The translations under genes and the position numbers were made by a program. Below are positions 1 to 7,043 of a DNA stretch of 8,766 nucleotides, piece by piece. Origin of the DNA: an uncultured Gallionellaceae bacterium. Its GTDB lineage: Bacteria; Pseudomonadota; Gammaproteobacteria; Burkholderiales; Sulfuricellaceae. The notes under the pieces were generated by a model. That model was not told the DNA's origin. It made no database searches and saw only the letters and a list, made by a program, of their open reading frames with translations. The DNA lies in the NCBI GenBank assembly GCA_937873435.1, contig CALMWM010000032.1:1-8766 (forward strand). The letters are read 5' to 3'. Position 1 is the first letter of the stretch; every line of letters begins with the position of its first letter.

Positions 1-473
1 ACAAAGGAACGCGCCTTGTAAGGACATGCCATCATGCAATAACGGCAACCGATGCAAATATGGCGATCGACCAGCACGATACCATCGGCGCGCTTGAACG
101 AGGCGCCGGTCGGGCACACGTCTACGCAAGGTGGCTCAGCGCAGTGCTGGCACATCATCGGCAGCGAGTGGGTCTTGCCGCTTTTGATTTCCTTCAACTC
201 GATCTTGCGTATCCATTGCGCGTCGGTCTCCGGGTGCCCGGTCGAATTCACACCGTTTTCCTTGCCGCATGCTGATACGCAATCGTTGCAACCTGTCGCG
301 CACTTATTGGTATCAACCAGCATTCCCCAACGTTTCGATCTGTCTGCGGCCTGGTCTGCAGGACGCGCATGTGCGAGGTCGAGCAAAATGACGCCGGGAG
401 CGATCGCCAGCCCTGCGGCTGCGGCCACGCCAGCCCCGATAATTTGCCTGCGGTTTTTGTCGATGCTGCTCAT
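1..473 (-). CDS. dsrO: DsrO, Tat-exported periplasmic iron-sulfur protein of DsrMKJOP (N-terminal part)
   Basis: Periplasmic ferredoxin-like electron carrier of the DsrMKJOP complex, related to NrfC/PsrB/TtrB proteins. The first ~157 residues are visible and the frame runs off the left edge. The N-terminus carries a twin-arginine signal: Arg8-Arg9 (KNRRQIIGAG), an Ala-rich hydrophobic core and an Ala-His-Ala cleavage site at about 34-36. Three cysteine groups follow: Cys58/62/65/69 (C-x3-C-x2-C-x3-C), Cys108/111/116/120 (CQHCAEPPCVDVCP) and Cys140/143/146/150 (CIGCRYCMMACP). A further group is expected beyond the edge. The ATG overlaps the dsrJ stop and has GAGGGA upstream inside dsrJ. The partner membrane protein gene dsrP should follow to the left. 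Confidence 0.94.
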   Translation of the reverse strand, partial: MSSIDKNRRQIIGAGVAAAAGLAIAPGVILLDLAHARPADQAADRSKRWGMLVDTNKCATGCNDCVSACGKENGVNSTGHPETDAQWIRKIELKEIKSGKTHSLPMMCQHCAEPPCVDVCPTGASFKRADGIVLVDRHICIGCRYCMMACPYKARSF

Positions 474-943
474 TTGCTTCCCTCAACTGTATTAGCCGTG
501 GCCGCCTGCATCTGCCCAGCGACACCTGCTTGAGGCGCTACCATTGCCTGCGCAACTGGCGTTACGGCCTTGGGCTTGCTGGAGTGGCATTCGAAACAAT
601 CCAGCTTGACTGCGGCAGTGGTATGGCACCCCTGGCAGAAATTATCCTTGGTGCCGATCACACTATTGTTCTTCGGGCTAGCATGACATTCGATGCAGCC
701 TTTCAAACTGTATTGCGTAGTGCGGATGCCCTTACGCATCGTCTCATTCCGCTGATGCTTTAGCAGCTCCATGTGGTTGCGACGCATGAAATCTTCATCA
801 CGTACACATTTATCGCCCTTGGCATCGAACTTGTGCTCATCCGCGCCGGCAGTTGACGCGCCAGATAGCAGGAGAACTGCTGTGAAAACAGCCCCCAGCC
901 ATTTCAGCACGTTTTTCCAAAAGGAGAACGCTGGATTATTCAT
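470..943 (-). CDS. dsrJ: DsrJ, periplasmic triheme cytochrome c of DsrMKJOP
   Basis: Triheme c-type cytochrome of 157 residues, on the periplasmic face of the DsrMKJOP complex. The hydrophobic segment at residues 11-28 (VLKWLGAVFTAVLLLSGA) is a signal sequence, reported to stay as a membrane anchor in relatives. There are three CxxCH heme motifs: 83-87 (CIECH), 103-107 (CQGCH) and 116-120 (CFECH). A fourth, non-motif cysteine, Cys46 (GDKCVRDEDFMRRNH), matches the residue reported as distal ligand of the rare His/Cys heme in A. vinosum DsrJ. The last ~35 residues are a low-complexity Ala/Gln/Val stretch. The upstream GGTGAG overlaps the end of dsrL, and its TGA overlaps the dsrO ATG (ATGA), so dsrL, dsrJ and dsrO look translationally coupled. 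Confidence 0.96.
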   Translation of the reverse strand: MNNPAFSFWKNVLKWLGAVFTAVLLLSGASTAGADEHKFDAKGDKCVRDEDFMRRNHMELLKHQRNETMRKGIRTTQYSLKGCIECHASPKNNSVIGTKDNFCQGCHTTAAVKLDCFECHSSKPKAVTPVAQAMVAPQAGVAGQMQAATANTVEGSK

Positions 944-949
944 CGTTAT

Positions 950-2953
950 TTACTCACCCAAGCCCATCTTGATGTAGCCAGTCGGACATACATCTGCACA
1001 AATATGGCAGCCGATGCAACGCGCATAGTCGGTATAGACGTAACGGCCTGTAATCGATTGTGCTTTCGGCGTCTTCTTGACCGCAGCCTGCGGGCAATAA
1101 ATGATGCAATTGTCGCACTCGAAGCACAGACCGCAACTCATGCAGCGCTTGGCTTCGGCCACCACCGCCTTGTCGTCAAGCGCTTCCAGACGCTCTTCGA
1201 AGTGGCCGAGCACCTGCTCCGCATTCAGCATGGTAAAACCACGGACATTGCGCGGGTTGAAGGTGAAATGACCGAGGAACAGTTCGTTATGCGGAATCAC
1301 ATACTTGTCCGAACGGTTCTCGAAGTTGTGCACCGCAAATTTGGCCGTATCGGAGCCGCGTAGGCCCAAGTCGATATCTTTGGCAGAGCCTTCGGCCTTG
1401 AGCACTTCTTCCTTGGTCAGGGTATGAAACTCTTCTGGCGCTTTCCCGGTTTCGATCTGTTTGCGCAACAGATCCCAGTAGTGCACGTCAACCTTGGGAC
1501 GCTTGCCGATGTCTTCGTTTTTCAAGAAGCGGTCGATGCCGTCGGCGGCGATGGAGCCGTGGCCGATAGCAGTGGTCAACAGGTGCGGGCGCAGCACGTC
1601 GCCACCGACGAACACGCCTTTCTGACCAGGAACTTGGTAGTTCTTGTCGGCGTTGACCAAGCCCTTACCGTTGTTGAACTGCTCCAGGCCGGTGAAGTCT
1701 ACGCCTTGGCCGATCGCCGAGACAATCAAATCGGCTTCAATATCGGTTTCGGTGCCGGCGATAGGTTGCCCCTTGTCGTCCAGCGTGGCTACGCGCAGTG
1801 CAATAGCGTGTCCGTCGGCACCCTTTACCACGGCCACCGGCGTAATGCCGCCACGGATTACGATGCCTTCGGCCAAGGCTTCTTCGATTTCATGCTTGTT
1901 GGCATTCATCTTCTCAACGGCAGCACGGGAGCACAGCACGACCTCCGCGCCTTCCTTGGCGGAAGCTTCAGCGACATCATGCGCCACCTGACCGGCGATC
2001 ACGTGTTCAGCGCGATCGGTCGGCTTGGCGTTCTTGATGTGACCAAGACGACGTGCCACGGTAGCTACGTCAATCGATGTATCTCCACCGCCGATAACTA
2101 CGACGCGCTTACCTACATACTTCAAGCGGCCTTCATTGAAAGCGCGCAGGAAGCCCATAGCAGTCACGCAGTTAGGGGCGTCGAAGCCGTCGATGGGCAA
2201 CGGCTTGCCAGCTTGGGCACCCATGCCGAGGAACACGGCGTCGAAGTCATTCCTGATCTGGTCGAAGGTAATGTCCTTGCCGATATGCACCTTGAGCTTT
2301 ACTTCAACGCCGAGGTCGACAATGCGCTGGATTTCTGCGTCAAGCACATCGCGCGGGGTACGGAAGCCAGGAATACCGTAGCGCATCATGCCGCCGAGGT
2401 ATTCATGCTCGTCGAAAATGGTTACAGCATGGCCTTTCTTGCGCAACTGGTAGGCACAGGCCAAGCCAGCGGGGCCGCCGCCGATAATGGCAACTTTCTT
2501 GCCGGAGGCTTGCACGCCTTCGGGCAAATTGAATTTCAGGTTGTTCTTGATCGCGTACTCGCCGAGAAAATGCTCAACCGAGTTGATACCGACGTGATCT
2601 TCCAGTTCATTGCGGTTGCAGCCGGATTCGCACGGAGCCGGGCAAACGCGTCCCATCACGGAGGGGAACGGGTTGGCTTCGGTAAGGCGGCGCCATGCGT
2701 ATTCCTGCCAGCTCATCCCGGGAACAGTCGGCTTTTCCATGCCGCGCACGATATTGAGGTAGCCGCGAATATCTTCGCCTGCCGGGCAGCTGCCCTGGCA
2801 AGGCGGAGTGCTCAACACATATTCCGGACACTTGTGCGACCAGCCGGCGTCAAAAATCTTGTCCTGCCATGAACGGTATTCCGTCGTGCCTTCTTTATAG
2901 CGACGAAAGTTCATGTTTTCCGGCTTGTTCATTTGATCGGGGGATACGGACAT
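950..2953 (-). CDS. dsrL: DsrL, iron-sulfur flavoprotein NAD(P)H:acceptor oxidoreductase
   Basis: Cytoplasmic flavoprotein (667 residues) related to the small subunit of glutamate synthase, with a C-terminal ferredoxin extension. In sulfur oxidizers it interacts with DsrAB and is thought to take the electrons from sulfur oxidation to NAD+. Domains in order: an N-terminal Fe-S region with Cys42, 52, 56, 104, 108 and 112; FAD binding, VAIIGGGPAGLACAYQL from about 154; NAD(P)H binding, VVVIGGGDTSIDVATVARR at 284-302; a second FAD motif, GVFVGGDVLRPHLLTTAIG at 446-464; and a C-terminal region with two clusters from Cys604-Cys620 (six cysteines) and Cys646/649/652/656 (CIGCHICADVCP). Where glutamate synthase relatives have a YRR motif for the NADPH phosphate, this protein reads VVLCSRAAVEKM (338-349), pointing to NADH preference. 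It lies six bases ahead of dsrJ. Confidence 0.96.
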   Translation of the reverse strand: MSVSPDQMNKPENMNFRRYKEGTTEYRSWQDKIFDAGWSHKCPEYVLSTPPCQGSCPAGEDIRGYLNIVRGMEKPTVPGMSWQEYAWRRLTEANPFPSVMGRVCPAPCESGCNRNELEDHVGINSVEHFLGEYAIKNNLKFNLPEGVQASGKKVAIIGGGPAGLACAYQLRKKGHAVTIFDEHEYLGGMMRYGIPGFRTPRDVLDAEIQRIVDLGVEVKLKVHIGKDITFDQIRNDFDAVFLGMGAQAGKPLPIDGFDAPNCVTAMGFLRAFNEGRLKYVGKRVVVIGGGDTSIDVATVARRLGHIKNAKPTDRAEHVIAGQVAHDVAEASAKEGAEVVLCSRAAVEKMNANKHEIEEALAEGIVIRGGITPVAVVKGADGHAIALRVATLDDKGQPIAGTETDIEADLIVSAIGQGVDFTGLEQFNNGKGLVNADKNYQVPGQKGVFVGGDVLRPHLLTTAIGHGSIAADGIDRFLKNEDIGKRPKVDVHYWDLLRKQIETGKAPEEFHTLTKEEVLKAEGSAKDIDLGLRGSDTAKFAVHNFENRSDKYVIPHNELFLGHFTFNPRNVRGFTMLNAEQVLGHFEERLEALDDKAVVAEAKRCMSCGLCFECDNCIIYCPQAAVKKTPKAQSITGRYVYTDYARCIGCHICADVCPTGYIKMGLGE

Positions 2954-2983
2954 TGCTTTCTCTCCTTAATAATCAGGGTTGCT

Positions 2984-3008
2984 GTCGGACCCTCCAAGCG
3001 AATCCGAC
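2984..3008 (-). other. Inverted repeat between dsrK and dsrL
   Basis: A perfect 6-bp inverted repeat, GTCGGA/TCCGAC, encloses a 13-base loop in the 72-base dsrK-dsrL gap. No T-run follows it on the coding strand. The dsrL ribosome binding site AAGGAG lies downstream of it, 8 bases before the ATG. It is a moderate structure that might occur by chance. Confidence 0.35.
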
Positions 3009-3025
3009 CTACAGAGTTTCCTAAC

Positions 3026-4603
<1,578 letters not shown>

Positions 4604-4608
4604 AATCG

Positions 4609-4614
4609 CTCCTT
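4609..4614 (-). promoter_or_regulatory. Ribosome binding site supporting the GTG start of dsrK
   Basis: AAGGAG sits 5 bases before the GTG at 4601-4603. The next in-frame Met is residue 25, which would cut into the N-terminal region preceding the ferredoxin domain. The site and the N-terminal sequence AKFEVPAFREYP both support the GTG. Confidence 0.75.
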
Positions 4615-4633
4615 GATTCCTGTTTCTTGCGTG

Positions 4634-4660
4634 TACCCGCTGGATTTGCCCAACGGGGTA
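4634..4660 (-). other. Imperfect inverted repeat between dsrM and dsrK
   Basis: The outer stem TACCC/GGGTA (5 bp) continues, with bulges, into a short GG/CC stem around an ATTTG loop. It is weaker than the dsrB-dsrE and dsrC-dsrM hairpins and has no following T-run. It occupies the middle of the 67-base gap. Chance formation cannot be excluded. Confidence 0.25.
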
Positions 4661-4670
4661 TCAGATAATC

Positions 4671-5399
4671 TTATTTTTCGAGTTCAGCCGCCCAAGGCGC
4701 CAAGTGGCGGCGTTCGCGCGGATCGTCCTTCTGGTTGCGTGTCGGGCTGAAGAATATTCCCGGCACATGCAACAGCTTGCTGATCGGAAAAATCACCATC
4801 AGCAGCGCGACCAGCGCGAGATGCACCAGCAATGCCGGATCTGTCGGCAACGGCTGCCAACTGAACGTCATCAGGCCGAGAAAGAAATTTTTAACCCCGA
4901 CGATGTCGGTATGAGAGACAAAGCGCATCCCCAGTCCGCTGCTGCCAATCATGATCAGCAGAAGCAGCATTAGATGGTCGGAAGGCGTGGAAATATAGCG
5001 CACACGGTCCACCAGGAATCGCCGCGCCCACAGGCCGCCCAAACCTGCCAACATGGCAAATCCAGCGTATGTACCAAAAGGCTGTATCCAAGCCACCCAG
5101 GACCACACCGGCTCTGTAAAGTAGCGCAGATGGCGCATCAGCACCAGTGCAAGCGCGGCATGAAACATATAGCCGAATACCCAAATCCACTTGTTGGATT
5201 TAAACAGGCTTTCGAACAAAGCAACTTCGCGCGCCATCCTGAACACCACTCCACCGGTTGTGGTCGGAGCTGGCGTGGTAGGAATCTTCAACGGCGCCGG
5301 AGTACGAGAGTAATCGCGTATCTTGTATGCCAGCCCGCCCACCAAAATGGCGGTCGCTGCGTAGAACAGGCAAGCGTACAGCACGGTCAAAAAAGACAT
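4671..5399 (-). CDS. dsrM: DsrM, membrane heme b subunit of DsrMKJOP
   Basis: Integral membrane protein of 242 residues related to NarI, the heme b quinone-reactive subunit of respiratory nitrate reductase. It links the quinone pool to the cytoplasmic DsrK and the periplasmic DsrJ/DsrO. Hydrophobic segments can be seen at about residues 3-25, 71-91, 107-124, 141-158 and 189-210, giving five helices. Candidate heme ligands are His80, His90, His142, His193 and His211, in or next to helices; which of them bind heme cannot be settled by eye. A Pro/Thr-rich loop (residues 33-48) joins helices 1 and 2. The ATG is preceded by GGGGAA. The gap to dsrK is 67 bases. The family is clear from the hydrophobic pattern and its place between dsrC and dsrK. 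Confidence 0.95.
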   Translation of the reverse strand: MSFLTVLYACLFYAATAILVGGLAYKIRDYSRTPAPLKIPTTPAPTTTGGVVFRMAREVALFESLFKSNKWIWVFGYMFHAALALVLMRHLRYFTEPVWSWVAWIQPFGTYAGFAMLAGLGGLWARRFLVDRVRYISTPSDHLMLLLLIMIGSSGLGMRFVSHTDIVGVKNFFLGLMTFSWQPLPTDPALLVHLALVALLMVIFPISKLLHVPGIFFSPTRNQKDDPRERRHLAPWAAELEK

Positions 5400-5433
5400 G
5401 GAACTTCCCCCGGTTATTGCAAGACAGCCACTT

Positions 5434-5446
5434 AGCTGACTCAGCT
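5434..5446. repeat. Short inverted repeat upstream of dsrM
   Basis: AGCTGA-C-TCAGCT is a 6-bp perfect inverted repeat around one central base, third in the row of symmetric elements between dsrC and dsrM. The dsrM ribosome binding site (GGGGAA) lies after it. It could be part of an RNA fold or a small operator; nothing in the sequence decides between these. Confidence 0.4.
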
Positions 5447-5463
5447 TGAATTCTTGACCAAGC

Positions 5464-5486
5464 GGAGGCGGACTGTGGCCGCCTCC
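5464..5486 (-). other. Strong GC-rich hairpin in the dsrC-dsrM gap
   Basis: A perfect 8-bp stem (GGAGGCGG/CCGCCTCC) closes a 7-base loop. On the coding strand it is followed by GCTTGGTCAAG, without a U-tract, so it is unlikely to be an intrinsic terminator. Lying 28 bases past the dsrC stop, it could protect the 3' end of a dsrC message from exonucleases or cause partial read-through into dsrM. The function is inferred only. Confidence 0.6.
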
Positions 5487-5499
5487 CTTGTGTCGTTTT

Positions 5500-5513
5500 A
5501 CTGCTTAAGCAGT
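5500..5513. repeat. Perfect 14-bp palindrome just after the dsrC stop
   Basis: ACTGCTTAAGCAGT directly abuts the dsrC stop codon (5514-5516). It is fully self-complementary and could be a hairpin in RNA (short stem, small loop) or a dimeric protein site in DNA. No terminator-type T-run follows on the coding strand, which reads AAAACGACAC. Confidence 0.5.
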
Positions 5514-5846
5514 TTAGATACAGCCAGTAGGCTTCGGCAGGCCGGCGATTTTGCACGCCTGCTTGGCCGGGCCGTACGGGAACAGCTCATACAAGTACTT
5601 GCTGTTGCCCTTTTCCGGCCCCAGCTTCTTGCCGATTGCCTTGGTCAGCACGCGCACAGCGGGAGCGATCTGGTAATCGTTGTAGTACTCGCGCAGGAAG
5701 TTAACCACTTCCCAGTGGCTCTCGGTCATCTCGACCTTTTCTTCCTTGGCCAGGTACTTGGCAGCTTCTTCATCCCACTCGGCGAGGTTGACCAGATAGC
5801 CTTCTTCGTCGGTTTCGTAGGTCTTACCATTGATTTCAAAACCCAT
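5514..5846 (-). CDS. dsrC: DsrC, two-cysteine sulfur carrier protein
   Basis: Small soluble protein (110 residues) that carries sulfur on its flexible C-terminal arm between DsrEFH, DsrAB and the DsrMKJOP membrane complex. The arm is intact: Cys98 (CysB) and Cys109 (CysA, the penultimate residue), spaced C-x10-C in ACKIAGLPKPTGC. Both cysteines are needed for a true DsrC; the paralogues TusE and RspA lack the first. The N-terminus (MGFEINGKTYETDEEGYL) and the TESHWEVVNFLREYY and RVLTKAIGKKLG segments are standard for the family. A strong ribosome binding site precedes it, and a 114-base gap with three inverted repeats follows before dsrM, the largest gap in the operon. Separate, abundant dsrC transcripts are known in A. 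vinosum, which the flanking signals would fit. Confidence 0.97.
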   Translation of the reverse strand: MGFEINGKTYETDEEGYLVNLAEWDEEAAKYLAKEEKVEMTESHWEVVNFLREYYNDYQIAPAVRVLTKAIGKKLGPEKGNSKYLYELFPYGPAKQACKIAGLPKPTGCI

Positions 5847-5850
5847 GCTT

Positions 5851-5875
5851 CTCTCCTTAAATTAAAACCAAAAAA
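5851..5875 (-). promoter_or_regulatory. U-rich leader and strong ribosome binding site of dsrC
   Basis: The gap before dsrC is, on the coding strand, a T/A-rich run (TTTTTGGTTTTAATTT) leading straight into AAGGAGAG, 4 bases before the ATG. This is the longest Shine-Dalgarno match in the window, and the AT content stands out from the GC-rich surroundings. A U-rich stretch just upstream of a strong site is a known translation enhancer (ribosomal protein S1 binding), and DsrC is usually made in excess over the other Dsr proteins. I see no convincing -35/-10 pair here. Confidence 0.5.
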
Positions 5876-6175
5876 TTACAACCAGGATTGAACTGTAGCG
5901 TTTTCGGCAACCAGATCAACGAAACCGTTGTAATCGACCTGCTTGACGCCGTCGATCACCGTGTCCTGCATCCCGCGCGCTTCCAGATCCGGCCACAGAG
6001 CACATACGGTGCAGCTTTCCATGACTTTTTTCATCGCCGGTTCGACCTTGTTACCCTTGGTCACGGCATAAACGCCATCCTCGATCAACAGAATGGTGCT
6101 GCCGGCTTGGGCGTGGGTCAGGCAACTATCCAGCGCATTTTTTTCCAACGGCGATTTGTTCACGATATGCAACAT
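5876..6175 (-). CDS. dsrH: DsrH, sulfurtransferase subunit of DsrEFH
   Basis: DsrH/TusB-family protein of 99 residues, third subunit of the DsrEFH complex. The N-terminus MLHIVNKSPLEKNALDSCL is typical; Cys18 corresponds by its surroundings to the conserved DsrH cysteine (numbered 20 in A. vinosum). LLIEDGVYAV (about 29-38) and WPDLEARGM (61-69) are also family features, and the protein ends in the usual Trp-containing C-terminus (SWL). Unusually, it has a second cysteine pair, Cys55-x2-Cys58 (ESCTVCAL), just before the PDLEARG segment; from memory most relatives lack this, but I could not check. The upstream GGGGA is a modest ribosome binding site. dsrC starts 29 bases after the stop. Confidence 0.94.
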   Translation of the reverse strand: MLHIVNKSPLEKNALDSCLTHAQAGSTILLIEDGVYAVTKGNKVEPAMKKVMESCTVCALWPDLEARGMQDTVIDGVKQVDYNGFVDLVAENATVQSWL

Positions 6176-6188
6176 AATGCGTCCCCAA

Positions 6189-6596
6189 TCAGAAACTTAA
6201 AATAACGTCTTGCTCTTCCATCAAGGCTGCCATGTCGGCGCGGCTCAACACTTCCACGTCAACCAGCAGATCCGCTTCGGTCAAGCCGCGCTCTTCGAGC
6301 GACTCTTTTTCGACGTAAAGCTTTTCGATGTCGTAGCCTTCCAGTGCGCGATAGGTCGGCGAGAAGTTCTTCATGCCGATACCCTTGGTACCCTGGCCTT
6401 TTTTGATCTGATATACACCATCATCGATGAACATCAGACTGACATCCTGATCAAAGGCGGCGCTAATCAGCACCACTTCCAGCGATTCCAACGCATAAAC
6501 CGTGCCGTATGGCGCCTTGCGGTTAATAAACGCAAACTTCTTTACGGTACCTGAAGAATCTTCGTCCATATCGATACCACCCGTGCTTTCAGTCAT
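6189..6596 (-). CDS. dsrF: DsrF, structural subunit of the DsrEFH sulfurtransferase
   Basis: DsrF/TusC-family protein, 135 residues from the chosen ATG, in the cytoplasmic DsrEFH complex. The family signature is clear: FAFINRKAPYGTVYALESLE (about residues 21-40), AAFDQDVSLMFIDDGVYQ (47-63) and KGIGMKNFSPTYRALE (71-86). It contains no cysteine at all, in line with DsrF/TusC not carrying the catalytic persulfide. The N-terminus has an acidic, Gly/Ser-rich stretch of about 16-18 residues (MTESTGGIDMDEDSSG) before the first conserved strand. An internal Met at residue 10 could be a shorter start but has a poorer ribosome binding site. The gap to dsrH is only 13 bases, suggesting translational coupling. 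Confidence 0.94.
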   Translation of the reverse strand: MTESTGGIDMDEDSSGTVKKFAFINRKAPYGTVYALESLEVVLISAAFDQDVSLMFIDDGVYQIKKGQGTKGIGMKNFSPTYRALEGYDIEKLYVEKESLEERGLTEADLLVDVEVLSRADMAALMEEQDVILSF

Positions 6597-6601
6597 GACT
6601 T

Positions 6602-6606
6602 CTCCT
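6602..6606 (-). promoter_or_regulatory. Ribosome binding site deciding the dsrF start
   Basis: AGGAG lies 5 bases before the ATG at 6594-6596. The open frame extends six codons further to a TTG overlapping the dsrE stop, but that TTG has no comparable site and would put the AGGAG inside the gene. The ATG is therefore preferred. Confidence 0.75.
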
Positions 6607-6610
6607 AAAA

Positions 6611-6970
6611 TCAATCGCCGAACACTACCATGCGATCAGCCTGAATACCCGACTCGACCAACTGGCCCAAGCCGGAAATGCGGAAGCCCGCTGCCAGATT
6701 CTCGTCAACGATGCCGCGGCGCAGGCCAGCGGCAACACAAACCACCAGATCGACGCCATGCTCTTCCGCCAGCTTGCTCCAGCGGTTAACGATGTGACGA
6801 TCATCCTGCGGCGGCTCGGTCAGCTTGGTCGCATTGTTAACACCATCGTGGTAAAAAAATACGCGATGGATCTCGTGCCCTTTTTCAATCGCAGCCTTGG
6901 CAAATTGATATGCCGAGTCAGCGGACTGATGATTGTAGGGGCCTTCATTCACCATAATTCCGAATTTCAT
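6611..6970 (-). CDS. dsrE: DsrE, sulfurtransferase subunit of DsrEFH
   Basis: Small cytoplasmic protein (119 residues) of the DsrE/TusD family, forming an alpha2beta2gamma2 complex with DsrF and DsrH that carries sulfur as a persulfide and passes it to DsrC. The family's active cysteine is at residue 78 (VDLVVCVAAGLRRG), the same number as the essential Cys78 described for A. vinosum DsrE, and it is the only cysteine in the protein. The N-terminus (MKFGIMVNEGPY) is the typical first beta strand, and FFYHDGV around residues 38-43 is a family hallmark. The ATG has AGGA about 9 bases upstream. It is followed 14 bases later by dsrF. DsrE, rather than the tRNA-thiolation paralogue TusD, is chosen because of the dsr context. 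Confidence 0.95.
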   Translation of the reverse strand: MKFGIMVNEGPYNHQSADSAYQFAKAAIEKGHEIHRVFFYHDGVNNATKLTEPPQDDRHIVNRWSKLAEEHGVDLVVCVAAGLRRGIVDENLAAGFRISGLGQLVESGIQADRMVVFGD

Positions 6971-7008
6971 CCCTGAATATCCTGTTAGCTATGTCAGTTA
7001 GTCACTTC

Positions 7009-7028
7009 CCTGCCGCCCGAGCGGCAGG
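7009..7028 (-). other. Strong GC-rich hairpin between dsrB and dsrE
   Basis: A perfect 8-bp stem (CCTGCCGC/GCGGCAGG) closes a 4-base loop, beginning about 15 bases after the dsrB stop. The coding strand continues GAAGTGACTAAC with no T-run, so it does not look like an intrinsic terminator. Position and strength fit a 3'-end stabilizer or a point of partial attenuation/processing separating the dsrAB message from dsrEFHC. That role is inference; the hairpin itself is directly visible. Confidence 0.6.
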
Positions 7029-7043
7029 ATGCCCATGTAGCGA

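Noticed and set aside
1424..2872. Long plus-strand open frame of 482 codons opposite dsrL
   Set aside because: It lies entirely antisense to dsrL, whose every domain is recognisable; the antisense translation resembles no family I know and its length follows from codon bias in the GC-rich sense gene.
5464..5486. Intrinsic terminator after dsrC
   Set aside because: The stem is strong but no T-run follows on the coding strand, and the operon clearly continues into dsrM; noted as a hairpin instead.
5847..5960. Internal sigma-70 promoter in front of dsrC
   Set aside because: The AT-rich stretch has TAAT-like pieces, but I found no pair of -35 and -10 hexamers with proper spacing; a promoter may exist but the sequence does not support calling one.
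6597..6614. TTG start for dsrF overlapping the dsrE stop
   Set aside because: It gives six more codons that would contain the good AGGAG site; the ATG at 6594-6596 with that site 5 bases upstream is the better start.
5514..6970. tRNA-thiolation genes tusBCD and tusE instead of dsrEFH and dsrC
   Set aside because: The Tus paralogues share the fold, but DsrC has both C-terminal cysteines, the set lies between dsrAB and dsrMK, and DsrE and DsrH carry the Dsr-type cysteines.
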